Numbered from the stretch's first letter, positions 37,248 through 46,681 are shown. The stretch: 64,000 nucleotides of DNA from Pelosinus propionicus DSM 13327 (GCF_900114615.1 NZ_FOTS01000005.1:1-64000), one strand, 5' to 3'. Notes: a model not told the origin generated them from the sequence alone. A program made the numbers and translations.

Positions 37248-39144
37248 ACGAGTTTTTATTAGCGGTGGCAACGGTGTGATCGGGAGGGAGCTTGTTAAAA
37301 AGCTTCACGAGCAAGGGGCCACAATTTTTGTTGGTGATTTAAAACCCTTTTCGTCCGATCTTCCGCAGGATATTATGTATCGTCAAGGTGATTTGAATTA
37401 TGTAACACCACAAGAAATCTTAAGTTTCAAGCCGGAATATTTTTTCCATTTAGCTGCAACATTTGAGCGTTCGATAGAAACCTATGAATTCTGGGAAGAG
37501 AATTTTTGGCACAATGTCAAGCTGAGCAATCACTTAATGTCGATTATGAAAGATTGTCCTACTTTGAAACGGGTTATATTTGCTTCTAGCTATCTAATAT
37601 ATGATCAGAGTTTATATCAATTTGATACCCCTCAAGATAGGGCATGCCGATTAACTGAAACTGCTTGTATCAGTCCGCGGAATTTAACAGGAATGGCCAA
37701 ATTGATGCATGAAGTGGAATTGGGATTTTTAAGTGAATTTAATCAAGAGCAATTTAGTGTGGTAACGCCACGTATTTATCGCGTATATGGTAAGGGCTCT
37801 CGAGATGTCATTTCACGATGGACTCGAATGCTCTTAGCAGGTGAGACCATAAAAGTATACGGGCAGGAGGGGATATTTGACTATATTTATGCTGGAGATG
37901 TAGCAGAAGGGCTAGTTCGTTTGGCCGATTCATCTGTGCAGGGAGTGGTGAACTTAGGCAAAGATCATGCACGTAAAGTAAGAGAAGTATTGGACGTTTT
38001 TAAGAACTATTTTCCGGAGATGAAAACGGAATTCATGGCAGAGCACACTCATTTTGAAGCATCACAGGCTAATATGGACTATATGTATGAACAAGTGAAT
38101 TGGATACCAACTGTTGAAATTGAGGACGGGATTCGTATGTTGGTGGAATATGAACGAAATGTCCTAAATAACCAAGAAATTACTAAAAAGAAAAAAGCTA
38201 ATGTTTTATTAACTAGCGCCTCGAGAAAAGTGCCACTCCTTCAAGCTCTGAAAAAAGCCATGCAAAAAGTAGGATCCTATAGTCAATTAATCGCTGCGGA
38301 TAGTGATGAGTCGTGCCTGGCTCGATATTTTGCTGACGATTTCTGGCATATGCCATCGTTGGACAGGATGACTGATGATAAGTTGATTTATGAACTCACA
38401 GCTAGAAATGTAAGAGTTGTTGTGCCTTCCCGTGATGGTGAACTTATCTTTTGGAGTACACGTAAGGAGTGGCTAGGTCAGCATGGTATTCAAGTTATGG
38501 TATCAGATTTGACTGCTGTTGAGTATTGTCTTGATAAACTTAAGTTTTATGAATTTTGTTGTAAACACGATATTCCGGCCATTATGACAACTGATCAATT
38601 GGAGAATTTAGATGCTGAAAGGTATGTGGTAAAGGATCGCTATGGAGCTGGTTCGCAGAATATAGGAATAAATCTTACGCGGACAGAGGTGCAGCAACAT
38701 GCGGTTAAACTTAAACAACCTATTTTTCAGTCCTACATAGAAGGGCGAGAGTATAGCATTGATGTTTATGTAGACCGTACAGGACAAAGCAAAGGCCTAG
38801 TGTGCCGTTCTCGAGACCAAATTGTCAACGGTGAGTCCCAAATAACAACAATCATACATGATGAGCGACTGGAACGGCTTTGTGGGGAATATGTTACAAA
38901 ATTACAACTTTATGGACATGTAGTATTACAATTGATTATAGACATGCAGCAGAAGGTTCATTTAATTGAATGTAATTCTCGTTTCGGTGGCGCATCTACT
39001 CTTGGACTGGCTGCTGGAGTAGATAGTTTCTTTTGGTTTTTGTTGGAAGCAAGTGGACAAGATATTAGTTCGTATCCATTTCTAAAAACAAATCGCATTC
39101 TTTGCCAAGTTCGATACTTGTCAGATGTTGTATTGGATATATAG
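37234..39144 (+). CDS. Fusion of SDR epimerase and ATP-grasp ligase
   Basis: 636-residue two-enzyme fusion. Residues about 1-305 are an extended SDR (RVFISGGNGVIGRELVKKL, then RVIFASSYLIYDQSLY). Residues about 325-636 are an ATP-grasp enzyme with its own Rossmann pre-domain (NVLLTSASRKVPLLQALKKA, DRYGAGSQNIGINL, VHLIECNSRFGGASTLGLAA). The same pair exists as separate neighbouring genes at 22350 and 23198. A GTG at 37234 is used because AAGGGGG is 10 bases upstream but only 1 base from the ATG at 37225. It overlaps the GNAT gene. Confidence 0.84.
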   Translation: MWTNKRVFISGGNGVIGRELVKKLHEQGATIFVGDLKPFSSDLPQDIMYRQGDLNYVTPQEILSFKPEYFFHLAATFERSIETYEFWEENFWHNVKLSNHLMSIMKDCPTLKRVIFASSYLIYDQSLYQFDTPQDRACRLTETACISPRNLTGMAKLMHEVELGFLSEFNQEQFSVVTPRIYRVYGKGSRDVISRWTRMLLAGETIKVYGQEGIFDYIYAGDVAEGLVRLADSSVQGVVNLGKDHARKVREVLDVFKNYFPEMKTEFMAEHTHFEASQANMDYMYEQVNWIPTVEIEDGIRMLVEYERNVLNNQEITKKKKANVLLTSASRKVPLLQALKKAMQKVGSYSQLIAADSDESCLARYFADDFWHMPSLDRMTDDKLIYELTARNVRVVVPSRDGELIFWSTRKEWLGQHGIQVMVSDLTAVEYCLDKLKFYEFCCKHDIPAIMTTDQLENLDAERYVVKDRYGAGSQNIGINLTRTEVQQHAVKLKQPIFQSYIEGREYSIDVYVDRTGQSKGLVCRSRDQIVNGESQITTIIHDERLERLCGEYVTKLQLYGHVVLQLIIDMQQKVHLIECNSRFGGASTLGLAAGVDSFFWFLLEASGQDISSYPFLKTNRILCQVRYLSDVVLDI

Positions 39145-39217
39145 ACTAAATATAACTGTAAACTTTTCGATAAAGAAAGACATTTTCGTTTTGATAGCCA
39201 AAATGGAGGAGTACTAA

Positions 39218-40135
39218 ATGGAGCACAAATATGAAATATTCTGGAATTGCGATGGACATACAGTTATTGATTGTCAAAGTTGTGGATTCAAGCATGTCTA
39301 TCCATTACCAAATCAAAATGAGGTAGATAAGCTTTACAAAGAATCTTATCATACTGATATAAAACCCTTTCCTTACGATATATTTACCGAAGAGCAGATA
39401 AAAGAAACTAAAAATCAAGTAATGATGGATGAAACATATCGAAGTATATATGATAAAGTAGTTGAATTAAAAAAAGATCCTTATCAAGATATAGTAGATA
39501 TCGGATGTGGTAATTTCTTATTAGCATATTTCTTTAAAAGTAAAGGGTGGGCAGAGTACTGTATTGAGCCGAGTAAGGATGCTGCGATTTATCTGGAGCG
39601 ATTTGGTCTTACTGTGATGAATCGGACGCTTGAAGAAGTCGATACTACACAATTTCAAAACGTATCGTTTGTAAATTTGCGATTTGTTTTAGAGCATCTT
39701 ACGGATCCATTAGAAGCTTTGCAAAAAGTTTATCAAATTTTATCACCTGGTGGAATAATACGAATTTGTGTGCCAAACGATTTTAGTGAAGGCCATTTAG
39801 CATATATGAAACATTTCCAGGAAAGACCTAGATGGGTTTGCTTACCTGATCATATTAATTACTTCAATTTCGACTCTCTGAACAGGTTGTTAACTAAAGT
39901 TGGATTCAATGAAGTATATCGGACAACTGATTTTCCTTTAGAGTTATTGCTAATGGGCGGTATAAATTATTATGATAGTGAGGTACAGCACCAGAAAGTT
40001 GGTCCCTTTATTGCAAATTTTCAAGGATCATTAATGAGTATAGACAGAAGAGAAATATTAAATAATTTTTATGATTCAATAGCGAAGGTGGGTTTTGGTA
40101 GAACGGTACATATGTATGCAATTAAACCTCTATAA
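39218..40135 (+). CDS. SAM-dependent methyltransferase with N-terminal zinc-binding segment
   Basis: 305-residue protein. The N-terminus has a C-x9-CQSCGF pattern followed by HVYPLPNQNEVDKLY, as in sugar C-methyltransferase-like proteins with a zinc-binding head. The core is DIVDIGCGNFLLAYFFKSKG (motif I), then EPSKDAAIYLERFG and VNLRFVLEHLTDPLEAL. Only part of the usual four-cysteine zinc site is visible. It probably methylates a sugar in the flagellar glycan. TGGAGGAG precedes the ATG. 128 bases without a recognisable gene follow. Confidence 0.8.
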   Translation: MEHKYEIFWNCDGHTVIDCQSCGFKHVYPLPNQNEVDKLYKESYHTDIKPFPYDIFTEEQIKETKNQVMMDETYRSIYDKVVELKKDPYQDIVDIGCGNFLLAYFFKSKGWAEYCIEPSKDAAIYLERFGLTVMNRTLEEVDTTQFQNVSFVNLRFVLEHLTDPLEALQKVYQILSPGGIIRICVPNDFSEGHLAYMKHFQERPRWVCLPDHINYFNFDSLNRLLTKVGFNEVYRTTDFPLELLLMGGINYYDSEVQHQKVGPFIANFQGSLMSIDRREILNNFYDSIAKVGFGRTVHMYAIKPL

Positions 40136-40263
40136 GTAGGATAATGTTTATTAAGTATAAAATTTACTGATTGTGCTTGGAATGATAGAGTGATTTTAAT
40201 TAATTAGCTTAAGCAAGTTATCAAGAAATCTATTTATTACGATACTTATATAGGGTGATAATA

Positions 40264-40944
40264 ATGGTCATAGTATTTGATCTTGACGATACACTTTATG
40301 ATGAAATCACATTTGTGCAAAGCGGCTTTAAAGCAGTAGCTAAGCATTTATTTGAAACCTATGCTGTGCCTATTTCAGTTAGCTATTTATTTATGCTTGA
40401 GCATTTACAGTTAGGTAGAGGCAAAATCTTTGATGATACTCTTCAACATTTTGGTGTGTTCTCAAAGAAGGAAGTTGTACGGTGTGTTACTGTTTATCGT
40501 AGTCATGTTCCTAAGATACATTTATATGATGATACTGCAAGGTGTCTACAGCGATTCAGCAATGTCCCCATGTACATTGTCACTGATGGCAATAAACTAG
40601 TGCAAAAAAATAAATTGGTAGCATTGGGACTTTACCAACGTGTTAAATTTTGTTTTATCACCCATCGATATGGTATAAAAAATGCGAAGCCCTCGCCGCA
40701 TTGTTTCTTGAAAATATGTGAGAGAGAAAAGACTGAACCTCGAGAAGTTGTATATATTGGGGACAATCCTCATAAGGACTTTGTTAAGATCAAGGCATTA
40801 GGCTTTAAAACTGTACGCATGATGCGAGGCTATTTTAAAGATGTTGTGAAGTCTTCTGAATTTGAGGCTCATTTTCAAATTCGGTCTTTGGATGAATTAA
40901 ATAATGAATTCTTGAGTAAGGTATTTGAGGCTCAAGACGTGTAA
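40264..40944 (+). CDS. HAD-superfamily hydrolase
   Basis: 226-residue haloacid dehalogenase-type phosphatase. It has motif I VFDLDDTLYDE with the nucleophile aspartate, motif II MYIVTDGNK, motif III lysine in NAKPSPHCFLKI and motif IV VYIGDNPHKDF. A role as sugar-phosphate or nonulosonate-phosphate phosphatase is plausible because pseI follows 28 bases later. The ATG at 40264 follows AGGGTGAT; a GTG at 40255 lies inside that site and is less likely. Confidence 0.83.
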   Translation: MVIVFDLDDTLYDEITFVQSGFKAVAKHLFETYAVPISVSYLFMLEHLQLGRGKIFDDTLQHFGVFSKKEVVRCVTVYRSHVPKIHLYDDTARCLQRFSNVPMYIVTDGNKLVQKNKLVALGLYQRVKFCFITHRYGIKNAKPSPHCFLKICEREKTEPREVVYIGDNPHKDFVKIKALGFKTVRMMRGYFKDVVKSSEFEAHFQIRSLDELNNEFLSKVFEAQDV

Positions 40945-40972
40945 AGGTTATTTATGAGGAGAGGCTAATAAA

Positions 40973-42022
40973 ATGCAGTCGATTAAAATTGAACATTATA
41001 CCATTGGCAGAGAACAGCAGCCGCTTATCATTGCGGAAATGTCAGGAAATCATAACCAATCACTAGACCGTGCTTTAGCTATTGTAGATGCCGCAGCTGA
41101 TTGTGGAGTACAAGCATTAAAACTGCAGACATATACCGCAGATACAATGACAATTGATAGTGATGAAGGAGAATTCTTTATTGATGATCCTAATAGTCTA
41201 TGGAAGGGAAATTCTCTTTATAAGCTGTATCAGCAGGCTTATACACCTTGGGAATGGCATAAACCGATTTTTGATCGTTGCCAGGAACATGGCATTCTTG
41301 GCTTTAGCACTCCTTTTGATGAAAGTGCGGTTGATTTTCTTGAATCTCTTGATGTACCCTGTTATAAAATTGCTTCTTTTGAAATGACAGATTTGCCTTT
41401 GATTCGCAAAGTGGCAGCCACAGGAAAGCCCATGATCATATCTACGGGTATGGCAACAGTGGCAGAAATTGATGAGACAGTACGGGTTGCAAGACAGTCC
41501 GGATGCCAGAAGCTTATTCTGCTCAAATGTACAAGCACCTATCCTGCGGCGCCAACAAATACCAATCTAATGACAATTCCCCATATGGGGAAATTATTTG
41601 ATTGTCAAGTTGGATTATCTGATCATACTATGGGGATCGGTGCGTCGATAGCTAGTGTTGCATTAGGTGCTACTATTATTGAAAAGCACTTTACGCTGTC
41701 AAGGAGTGATGGAGGAGTGGATTCAGCCTTTTCTTTAGAACCGCCAGAGATGAAAGCAATGGTTACAGAGTGTAAGCGGGCTTTTCAGGCATTAGGGCAA
41801 ATCACTTATGGTCCTATGAAAGAAGAAGAATTATCATTGCACCATCGACGCTCTTTATATGTAGTGGAGGATATACGAAAAGGGGAATTTTTCACTAAAA
41901 AAAACGTAAGAGCGATTCGACCGGGTTTAGGCTTACCAACAAAATATCTGGATATTGTTATTGGAAGGAAAGCTCAACAAAATGTGAGCCGAGGGACTCC
42001 TGTCAGTTGGGATTTTCTGTAG
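40973..42022 (+). CDS. pseI: PseI-type pseudaminic acid synthase
   Basis: Second nonulosonic acid synthase. It condenses the 2,4-diacetamido-6-deoxy-altrose with phosphoenolpyruvate. Motifs: LIIAEMSGNHNQSLDRALAI, GVQALKLQTYTADTMTID, LGFSTPFDESAVDFLE, CYKIASFEMTDLPLI, CTSTYPAAPTNTNL, EKHFTLSRSDGGVDSAFSLE. The C-terminal SAF domain has RRSLYVVEDIRKGEFFT. The MSGNHN and DSAFS motifs separate PseI from NeuB/LegI, so it complements pseB and pseC 24 kb upstream. GAGGAGAGG precedes the ATG. Confidence 0.93.
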   Translation: MQSIKIEHYTIGREQQPLIIAEMSGNHNQSLDRALAIVDAAADCGVQALKLQTYTADTMTIDSDEGEFFIDDPNSLWKGNSLYKLYQQAYTPWEWHKPIFDRCQEHGILGFSTPFDESAVDFLESLDVPCYKIASFEMTDLPLIRKVAATGKPMIISTGMATVAEIDETVRVARQSGCQKLILLKCTSTYPAAPTNTNLMTIPHMGKLFDCQVGLSDHTMGIGASIASVALGATIIEKHFTLSRSDGGVDSAFSLEPPEMKAMVTECKRAFQALGQITYGPMKEEELSLHHRRSLYVVEDIRKGEFFTKKNVRAIRPGLGLPTKYLDIVIGRKAQQNVSRGTPVSWDFL

Positions 42023-42083
42023 AGTTAAACTTGTAGTAAGTATATTGTTTAAATGCCTAATTATGGAGATAGGAGTTTTATAA

Positions 42084-43268
42084 ATGAACGGCAGAGTTTT
42101 ACTATTTAAAGGACAATCTCGATATAATGTAGTTCGAGATTTTATTGATGACTTAGCTGCAGCCTTTAATGAACTGGGGAAGGAAACTTTAGTTGTAGAT
42201 TTGTCTTTAGAAAGTCATACCCCCCAAGTTATTCAAGAGGCTTTTAGTAAAGAATGTGCTTTTGCATGCGGGTTTAACTTAAATGGTTGTGATCTTGGAT
42301 TTGGTCAGGAGGGAATAAAGTTTCTTCAGGACGTTGGGATTCCTTATGTTGGAATGCTCGTTGATAATCCATTATATCATTTTGATAAGTTTCGCTTTAT
42401 TAATGCGGTTGGCATGCCAGAAAATTTTGTTATTACATGTGTGGACAAATATCATTTGGAACTGATGAAGTGTTGCAGCAAGATTAGCTTTAGTGCTTTT
42501 TTACCTCATGCAGGATCTTGTGCAGCTCAGGCAGATCGATTTAAGGATATGGATCGAAGAAGTAAGGATATTGTTTTTTGTGGATCGTATAGTAAACCTA
42601 GTATTTCATGGGCTAATAGTGGTGCCGATTTTTTACTGGATGATGTTGCAGAATGTATGTTAAGTACAGAAAATATCCAGGTTCAAGATGCTTTACAGGA
42701 GGTGCTAAAGGCAAGGAATTATACTCTAAGTCCAGAATTTTTTCAACGACTATTATGCTTATCAGTCCATGTTGATTATTATGTTAGAAGTATACGGCGT
42801 GGGAAGTTAATCAGCGAATTGGCTAAGTTAGGGGCAAGTTTAAACATATATGGAAACGGATGGGAAGATCTGTCTTGTACAAAAACAATTAATGTTCATA
42901 AGGCAGTAAATTTTCAAGAAGCATTGTTACTTATGGCAGATGCAAAAATTACCCTCAATCTTGTGAATTCCTTTTCATATGGTTCTCATGAACGAGTTTT
43001 TTCTGCGATGCTTAACGGTTCAGTTGCTTTGACGGATTCAAATGGGTATTGGCGTGATGAGTTTGAACAAGATAAGGAGATAGTGACTTATTCGACTTTA
43101 AAGGTAGATGAATTGCCACAAGTAACTGCAACGTTGTTGGCAGATATACCTCGTCTTAATTCTATTGCTGAGGCTGGACAGAAAAAAGTCGAGCAAAATC
43201 ATACGTGGAAAGCACGTGCTCAAGAGATTATTAAACTTGTTCAGATGTTGGACGGAATTAGTCAATAG
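42084..43268 (+). CDS. CgeB/DUF3880-like glycosyltransferase
   Basis: 394-residue GT-B-like protein. The N-terminal half has FKGQSRYNVVRDFIDDLA and IPYVGMLVDNPLYHFDKF, typical of the DUF3880 domain. The C-terminal half has LNLVNSFSYGSHERVFSAML and EQNHTWKARAQEIIKLVQ, typical of CgeB-type spore-maturation glycosyltransferases. Located between pseI and the CMP-sugar genes, it may use one of the nonulosonic acids or a tailoring sugar. GGAGATAGGAG precedes the ATG. Confidence 0.78.
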   Translation: MNGRVLLFKGQSRYNVVRDFIDDLAAAFNELGKETLVVDLSLESHTPQVIQEAFSKECAFACGFNLNGCDLGFGQEGIKFLQDVGIPYVGMLVDNPLYHFDKFRFINAVGMPENFVITCVDKYHLELMKCCSKISFSAFLPHAGSCAAQADRFKDMDRRSKDIVFCGSYSKPSISWANSGADFLLDDVAECMLSTENIQVQDALQEVLKARNYTLSPEFFQRLLCLSVHVDYYVRSIRRGKLISELAKLGASLNIYGNGWEDLSCTKTINVHKAVNFQEALLLMADAKITLNLVNSFSYGSHERVFSAMLNGSVALTDSNGYWRDEFEQDKEIVTYSTLKVDELPQVTATLLADIPRLNSIAEAGQKKVEQNHTWKARAQEIIKLVQMLDGISQ

Positions 43269-43330
43269 ATATTTACATTTTTAATACAGATAAAATGAAG
43301 TGATTTGTGGGTGACAGGAGAGGTAAGAGG

Positions 43331-44380
43331 ATGAATGAATGGAAGCAAATATTGATAAAGCAAGACGTAACAATACATGATACTCTTCGTATCATAGACT
43401 CCAGTGCGATGCAGATAGCATTAGTTGTTGATGAGGAAAATCGTTTATTGGGAACTGTAACAGATGGAGATATACGTCGCGGTATATTAAAAGGAATTCA
43501 TTTAGAGGATCCTGTCAAAAATATCATGAACCCTCATCCAACCGTCGCTAAGTCTTACGAGCGTCGAGATATTGTATTGGCTGTTATGAAGTTGAAACGC
43601 TTAAATCATATACCAGTTTTAGATGATGATGGACGAGTTATTAATGTAGAGACCTTACAGGATTTACTGCAGACAGACGTAAAAGAAAATATTGTGGTTC
43701 TGATGGCTGGAGGACTAGGAACTAGGTTGCGTCCCTTGACGAATGAATGCCCCAAGCCTCTTTTGAAAGTGGGAGGAAAGCCCGTTCTAGAAACGATTCT
43801 TGAGAATTTTATGGAATATGGGTTTCGAAAATTCTATTTATCGGTGAATTATAAAGCAGACATGATTAAAGAGTATTTCGGCGATGGAAGTCGCTGGGGA
43901 ATTGAAATCCATTACATTTATGAGGATAAGCAATTGGGAACAGCAGGAGCTTTAAGTCTGCTGCCTGAGGAAACAGAACAACCAATATTGGTGATGAATG
44001 GTGACTTATTAACGAAGGTGAATTTTCAGCAGCTTCTTGATTTTCATAGTGTACATCAAGCACAGGCTACAATGTGTGTGCGAGAATATCAATTTCAAGT
44101 CCCTTATGGTGTTGTAAAGTTAGAACAAAACCGTTTGACAGGCATTGATGAAAAACCAGTTCAACGTTTTTTTGTGAATGCTGGTATCTATGTACTTGAC
44201 CCTAAAGTGTTGAGACTTATTCCGAAAAACGAGTTTTTCGATATGCCTACTTTGTTCAAAAATATTTTTGATCAAGATGGAGAGACAACAGCTTTCCCGA
44301 TTAGAGAATATTGGATGGATATTGGTCAGGTCAATGACTATGAACGAGCCAATATTGAATTTGAAGAGGTATTCGGATGA
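43331..44380 (+). CDS. ptmE: CBS-domain sugar-1-phosphate nucleotidyltransferase (PtmE-like)
   Basis: 349-residue protein. Two CBS domains (about 8-115: IALVVDEENRLLGTVTDGDI, HIPVLDDDGRVINVETL) precede a nucleotidyltransferase (about 120-349: VLMAGGLGTRLRPLTNECPK, then MNGDLLTKVNFQQLL). This architecture is that of PtmE of Campylobacter, which makes GDP-glucosamine for the legionaminic acid pathway. That would fit LegB taking a GDP-linked substrate. The ATG at 43331 follows GAGAGGT; an upstream GTG at 43307 lacks a site. The stop overlaps the next start. Confidence 0.85.
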   Translation: MNEWKQILIKQDVTIHDTLRIIDSSAMQIALVVDEENRLLGTVTDGDIRRGILKGIHLEDPVKNIMNPHPTVAKSYERRDIVLAVMKLKRLNHIPVLDDDGRVINVETLQDLLQTDVKENIVVLMAGGLGTRLRPLTNECPKPLLKVGGKPVLETILENFMEYGFRKFYLSVNYKADMIKEYFGDGSRWGIEIHYIYEDKQLGTAGALSLLPEETEQPILVMNGDLLTKVNFQQLLDFHSVHQAQATMCVREYQFQVPYGVVKLEQNRLTGIDEKPVQRFFVNAGIYVLDPKVLRLIPKNEFFDMPTLFKNIFDQDGETTAFPIREYWMDIGQVNDYERANIEFEEVFG

Positions 44381-45066
44381 TTCACGGCAAAAGCGTTTTA
44401 GCCATTATTCCAGCGCGGGGAGGATCAAAAGGAATTCCAGGGAAAAATACGATTGATGTTGCTGGCAAGCCACTGATTGCTTGGACAATTGAAGCTGCCA
44501 AAGCTTCAAAATACATCGACCGTCTTATTCTTTCCTCTGATGATGATCAAATTATTAATGTAGCTGCTCAGTGGGGATGCGAGTCTCCATTTAAGCGGCC
44601 AGACGAATTGTCTCAGGATGATACTCCGGGCATTGCACCTGTTTTACATGCATTGTCAATGGTGCCTATATTTGATTTTATAGTTTTATTGCAGCCAACT
44701 TCCCCTTTGCGTAGAACAATTGATATTGATGGCTGCATTGAACGGTGCATTACTCAGCAAGCTAATTGCTGCGTTTCGGTTACGCAACAGGATAAAAGTC
44801 CTTTTTGGATGTATTATATTGCTCCAGATGGATTATTAGAACCGGTTGTCCCTACTCATGATCAGGTAGCTGTCCGGCGTCAGGATTTACCCGTTGTTTA
44901 TGCCCTAAATGGTGCTGTATATGTTGCTTGTTGCGAGTGGTTGCTAGCTACAAAATCTTTTTTATCAAAAGAGACCATTGCCTATCCCATGCCTAAGGAA
45001 TACTCAGTAGATATTGATTCATGGATGGATTTGCAATTAGCAAGATTATTGCTGAAAGTAACATAA
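44377..45066 (+). CDS. legF: LegF/NeuA-type CMP-nonulosonic acid cytidylyltransferase
   Basis: 229-residue CMP-sugar synthetase. IIPARGGSKGIPGKNTIDVA is the P-loop-like CTP-binding motif. LSSDDDQIINVAAQWG, LLQPTSPLRRTIDIDGCIE and YSVDIDSWMDLQLARLLL also match NeuA/LegF/PtmB. It gives the activated sugar used by a Maf transferase. It overlaps ptmE (ATGA), so this pair provides the first and last steps of the legionaminic route while legBCGIH lie over 30 kb upstream. 160 bases without a gene follow. Confidence 0.9.
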   Translation: MIHGKSVLAIIPARGGSKGIPGKNTIDVAGKPLIAWTIEAAKASKYIDRLILSSDDDQIINVAAQWGCESPFKRPDELSQDDTPGIAPVLHALSMVPIFDFIVLLQPTSPLRRTIDIDGCIERCITQQANCCVSVTQQDKSPFWMYYIAPDGLLEPVVPTHDQVAVRRQDLPVVYALNGAVYVACCEWLLATKSFLSKETIAYPMPKEYSVDIDSWMDLQLARLLLKVT

Positions 45067-45226
45067 TGCATTAAATGTAGAGATAGGAGATTGAGTTACT
45101 AAAATCAAAATGCAAAAGTTATGCCTTATAGCCGCTTAGTGGAAGTTACTTTCACTTGATTGTGGCATACTTCTCCATATAGTAAAAGCGAGTTCGTGTA
45201 AGTTTGGGGTAAGGGAAGGTGAGACA

Positions 45227-46339
45227 ATGAAAATATGTTTATGCATGATCGTGAAGGATGAAGAAAAGTACTTGAAAACTGCTCTGACTAGTGCATTGAA
45301 ATTGGCTGATACGGCTGTGGTCGTTGATACTGGCTCCAATGATAAGACAATGGATATTTTAAGAGAGTTTGGCGAGCGGGTTGAGATACGGCATTTTCAA
45401 TGGATTAATGATTTTTCAGCAGCAAGAAATTATTCTCTTGAAGGTATCAATGCGGATTGGATATTAGTAATGGATGCAGATCAACGGCTAATTTGTGATG
45501 CAAAAGCGATACGAGAGATGCTAGCTAATAGTACTGCAGAAGGTTATGATATTGTGGAAGAATCGCACATGGGTGGAGGCGCTAAGTCAAAAACCATGGC
45601 ATATGTCAAGTTATTTAGAAATAAGGGATATCAGTATCATAGAGCTGTTCATGAGCAATTGAATATTAATCAGTCTGCCGTTGAAAGCTTACAAGAGTCG
45701 ATCTGCAAAATTATTCACTATGGATATTTAGAACAAAATATGAAAGAGAAAAACAAGGCTAAAAGGAATCTAGATATTTTGCTGACCGAATTGAAGAAGA
45801 ATCCGCAAGATGATTTTCTCTATTTCCATATTGGTGCTACCTATGGTGCCATGGAAGAGTATCAAAGGTCTCTGGAATATTATTTTAAGTGTCTGGAATT
45901 AAAACAAGAAATAGGTTTTAGTAACTTTCATTTTAATTTAATTAAACGCATTGCCCTCAATTATTTGATGCTAGAAGAATTTGATGAGTGTCGAAGATTT
46001 ATTGATAAAATCTTGACGAATAAAAACTGTGAAGAATTTGTTGATTTATTTTTTATCAAAGGTCTTTGCTTTAAAGCACAAAAAAGGCATGAAGAGGCTG
46101 TGCAAATCTTTAGTTATTGTTTAAAAATTGGTGAAACAGGTGATTTTCCAACGGTATATGGGAGGGGGAGCTTTTTAGCAAAGCTTGAACTTGCACGGAT
46201 TTATGCCAACACAGGTAAGGTTAACTTAGCAGCAAGTACCTATGAAGAAGCTCTACAAGATTCACATAACCAATATAAAGAAGGAATGGACGAGTATAAG
46301 AACTTCTTAAGTGAGAAGGGGTTGCTTTGTACTTCTTAA
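45227..46339 (+). CDS. Family 2 glycosyltransferase with TPR domain (SunS-like architecture)
   Basis: 370-residue protein. The short GT-A domain (about 1-130) has ICLCMIVKDEEKYLKTALTS, VVDTGSNDKTMDILREFG, FSAARNYSLEGINADWILVM and a DAD metal site. Residues about 180-360 contain TPR-like helices (FLYFHIGATYGAMEEYQRSL, and KLELARIYANTGKVNLAAST). This layout is seen in glycosyltransferases acting on proteins or peptides, such as SunS. It is the last gene of the glycosylation island and ends in a strong terminator. AAGGTGAG precedes the ATG. Confidence 0.87.
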   Translation: MKICLCMIVKDEEKYLKTALTSALKLADTAVVVDTGSNDKTMDILREFGERVEIRHFQWINDFSAARNYSLEGINADWILVMDADQRLICDAKAIREMLANSTAEGYDIVEESHMGGGAKSKTMAYVKLFRNKGYQYHRAVHEQLNINQSAVESLQESICKIIHYGYLEQNMKEKNKAKRNLDILLTELKKNPQDDFLYFHIGATYGAMEEYQRSLEYYFKCLELKQEIGFSNFHFNLIKRIALNYLMLEEFDECRRFIDKILTNKNCEEFVDLFFIKGLCFKAQKRHEEAVQIFSYCLKIGETGDFPTVYGRGSFLAKLELARIYANTGKVNLAASTYEEALQDSHNQYKEGMDEYKNFLSEKGLLCTS

Positions 46340-46345
46340 TGATAA

Positions 46346-46384
46346 ATGCAAGTCTTAATATTTTTTATTGAGACTTGCATTTTA
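46346..46384 (+). terminator. Terminator at the right end of the glycosylation island
   Basis: ATGCAAGTCT pairs with AGACTTGCAT around an A/T-rich loop and is followed by TTTTACTT. The 3' arm overlaps the -35 element of the next promoter, so the two units are packed back to back. Confidence 0.8.
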
Positions 46385-46403
46385 CTTCTAATAAGCTTAT
46401 AAT
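46375..46403 (+). promoter_or_regulatory. Sigma-A promoter of the leader RNA/zinc-ribbon gene
   Basis: TTGCAT at 46375-46380, a 17-base spacer and TATAAT at 46398-46403. Transcription should begin near 46410, leaving about 270 bases of leader before the ATG of the zinc-ribbon gene. Confidence 0.75.
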
Positions 46404-46409
46404 ATAGGT

Positions 46410-46660
46410 TAAGAACCTATTGCTTAGGTCTGTGGTTGAAAGTCGAGGCCAGTCGCAGGCGAAACGATCCACATAAGGAGTCCAAAGCGGCTCTGAGCAT
46501 GGTGCGGTTTAGGGGTAAGTCCTGCCGAGTTATTAGCTACGTCAGCTAGATTCGAGAGTGGTAGTAGTGAGGAGATTGATTTCTTATTAGCGAACCTTCC
46601 AGCAGGCGGGTGTGGGGGCAAAGACCAGGTCAGCTAAGCAGTGTGGTCCTTTAGAATTCA
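46410..46660 (+). ncRNA. Candidate structured RNA or long leader, family not identified
   Basis: This stretch has higher G/C than the surrounding gaps and no plausible plus-strand reading frame. Its ends can pair: TGCTTAG (46421-46427) with CTAAGCA (46634-46640), and just inside GGTCT (46427-46431) with AGACC (46622-46626, sharing a base at the junction). That closes a domain of about 220 nt. Purine-rich internal loops such as GAAAGTCGAGGCC and GGCGAAACGATCC look conserved-RNA-like. It starts right after a strong promoter and has no terminator before the zinc-ribbon gene. It lacks the core motifs of RNase P RNA, tmRNA and 4.5S RNA. It could be an uncatalogued regulator or a known Rfam class I do not recognise. 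Confidence 0.55.
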
Positions 46661-46681
46661 TAAGGTGAGGGGATTTCTTTA

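Noticed and set aside
46424-46621. 65-codon minus-strand frame inside the leader RNA
   Set aside because: Has no ribosome-binding site and lies antisense to a promoter-driven, structured region.
46621-46650. SRP-RNA-like string ACCAGGTCAGC
   Set aside because: The conserved GGAAGGAAGCA apical loop of 4.5S RNA is missing, so the likeness is coincidental.
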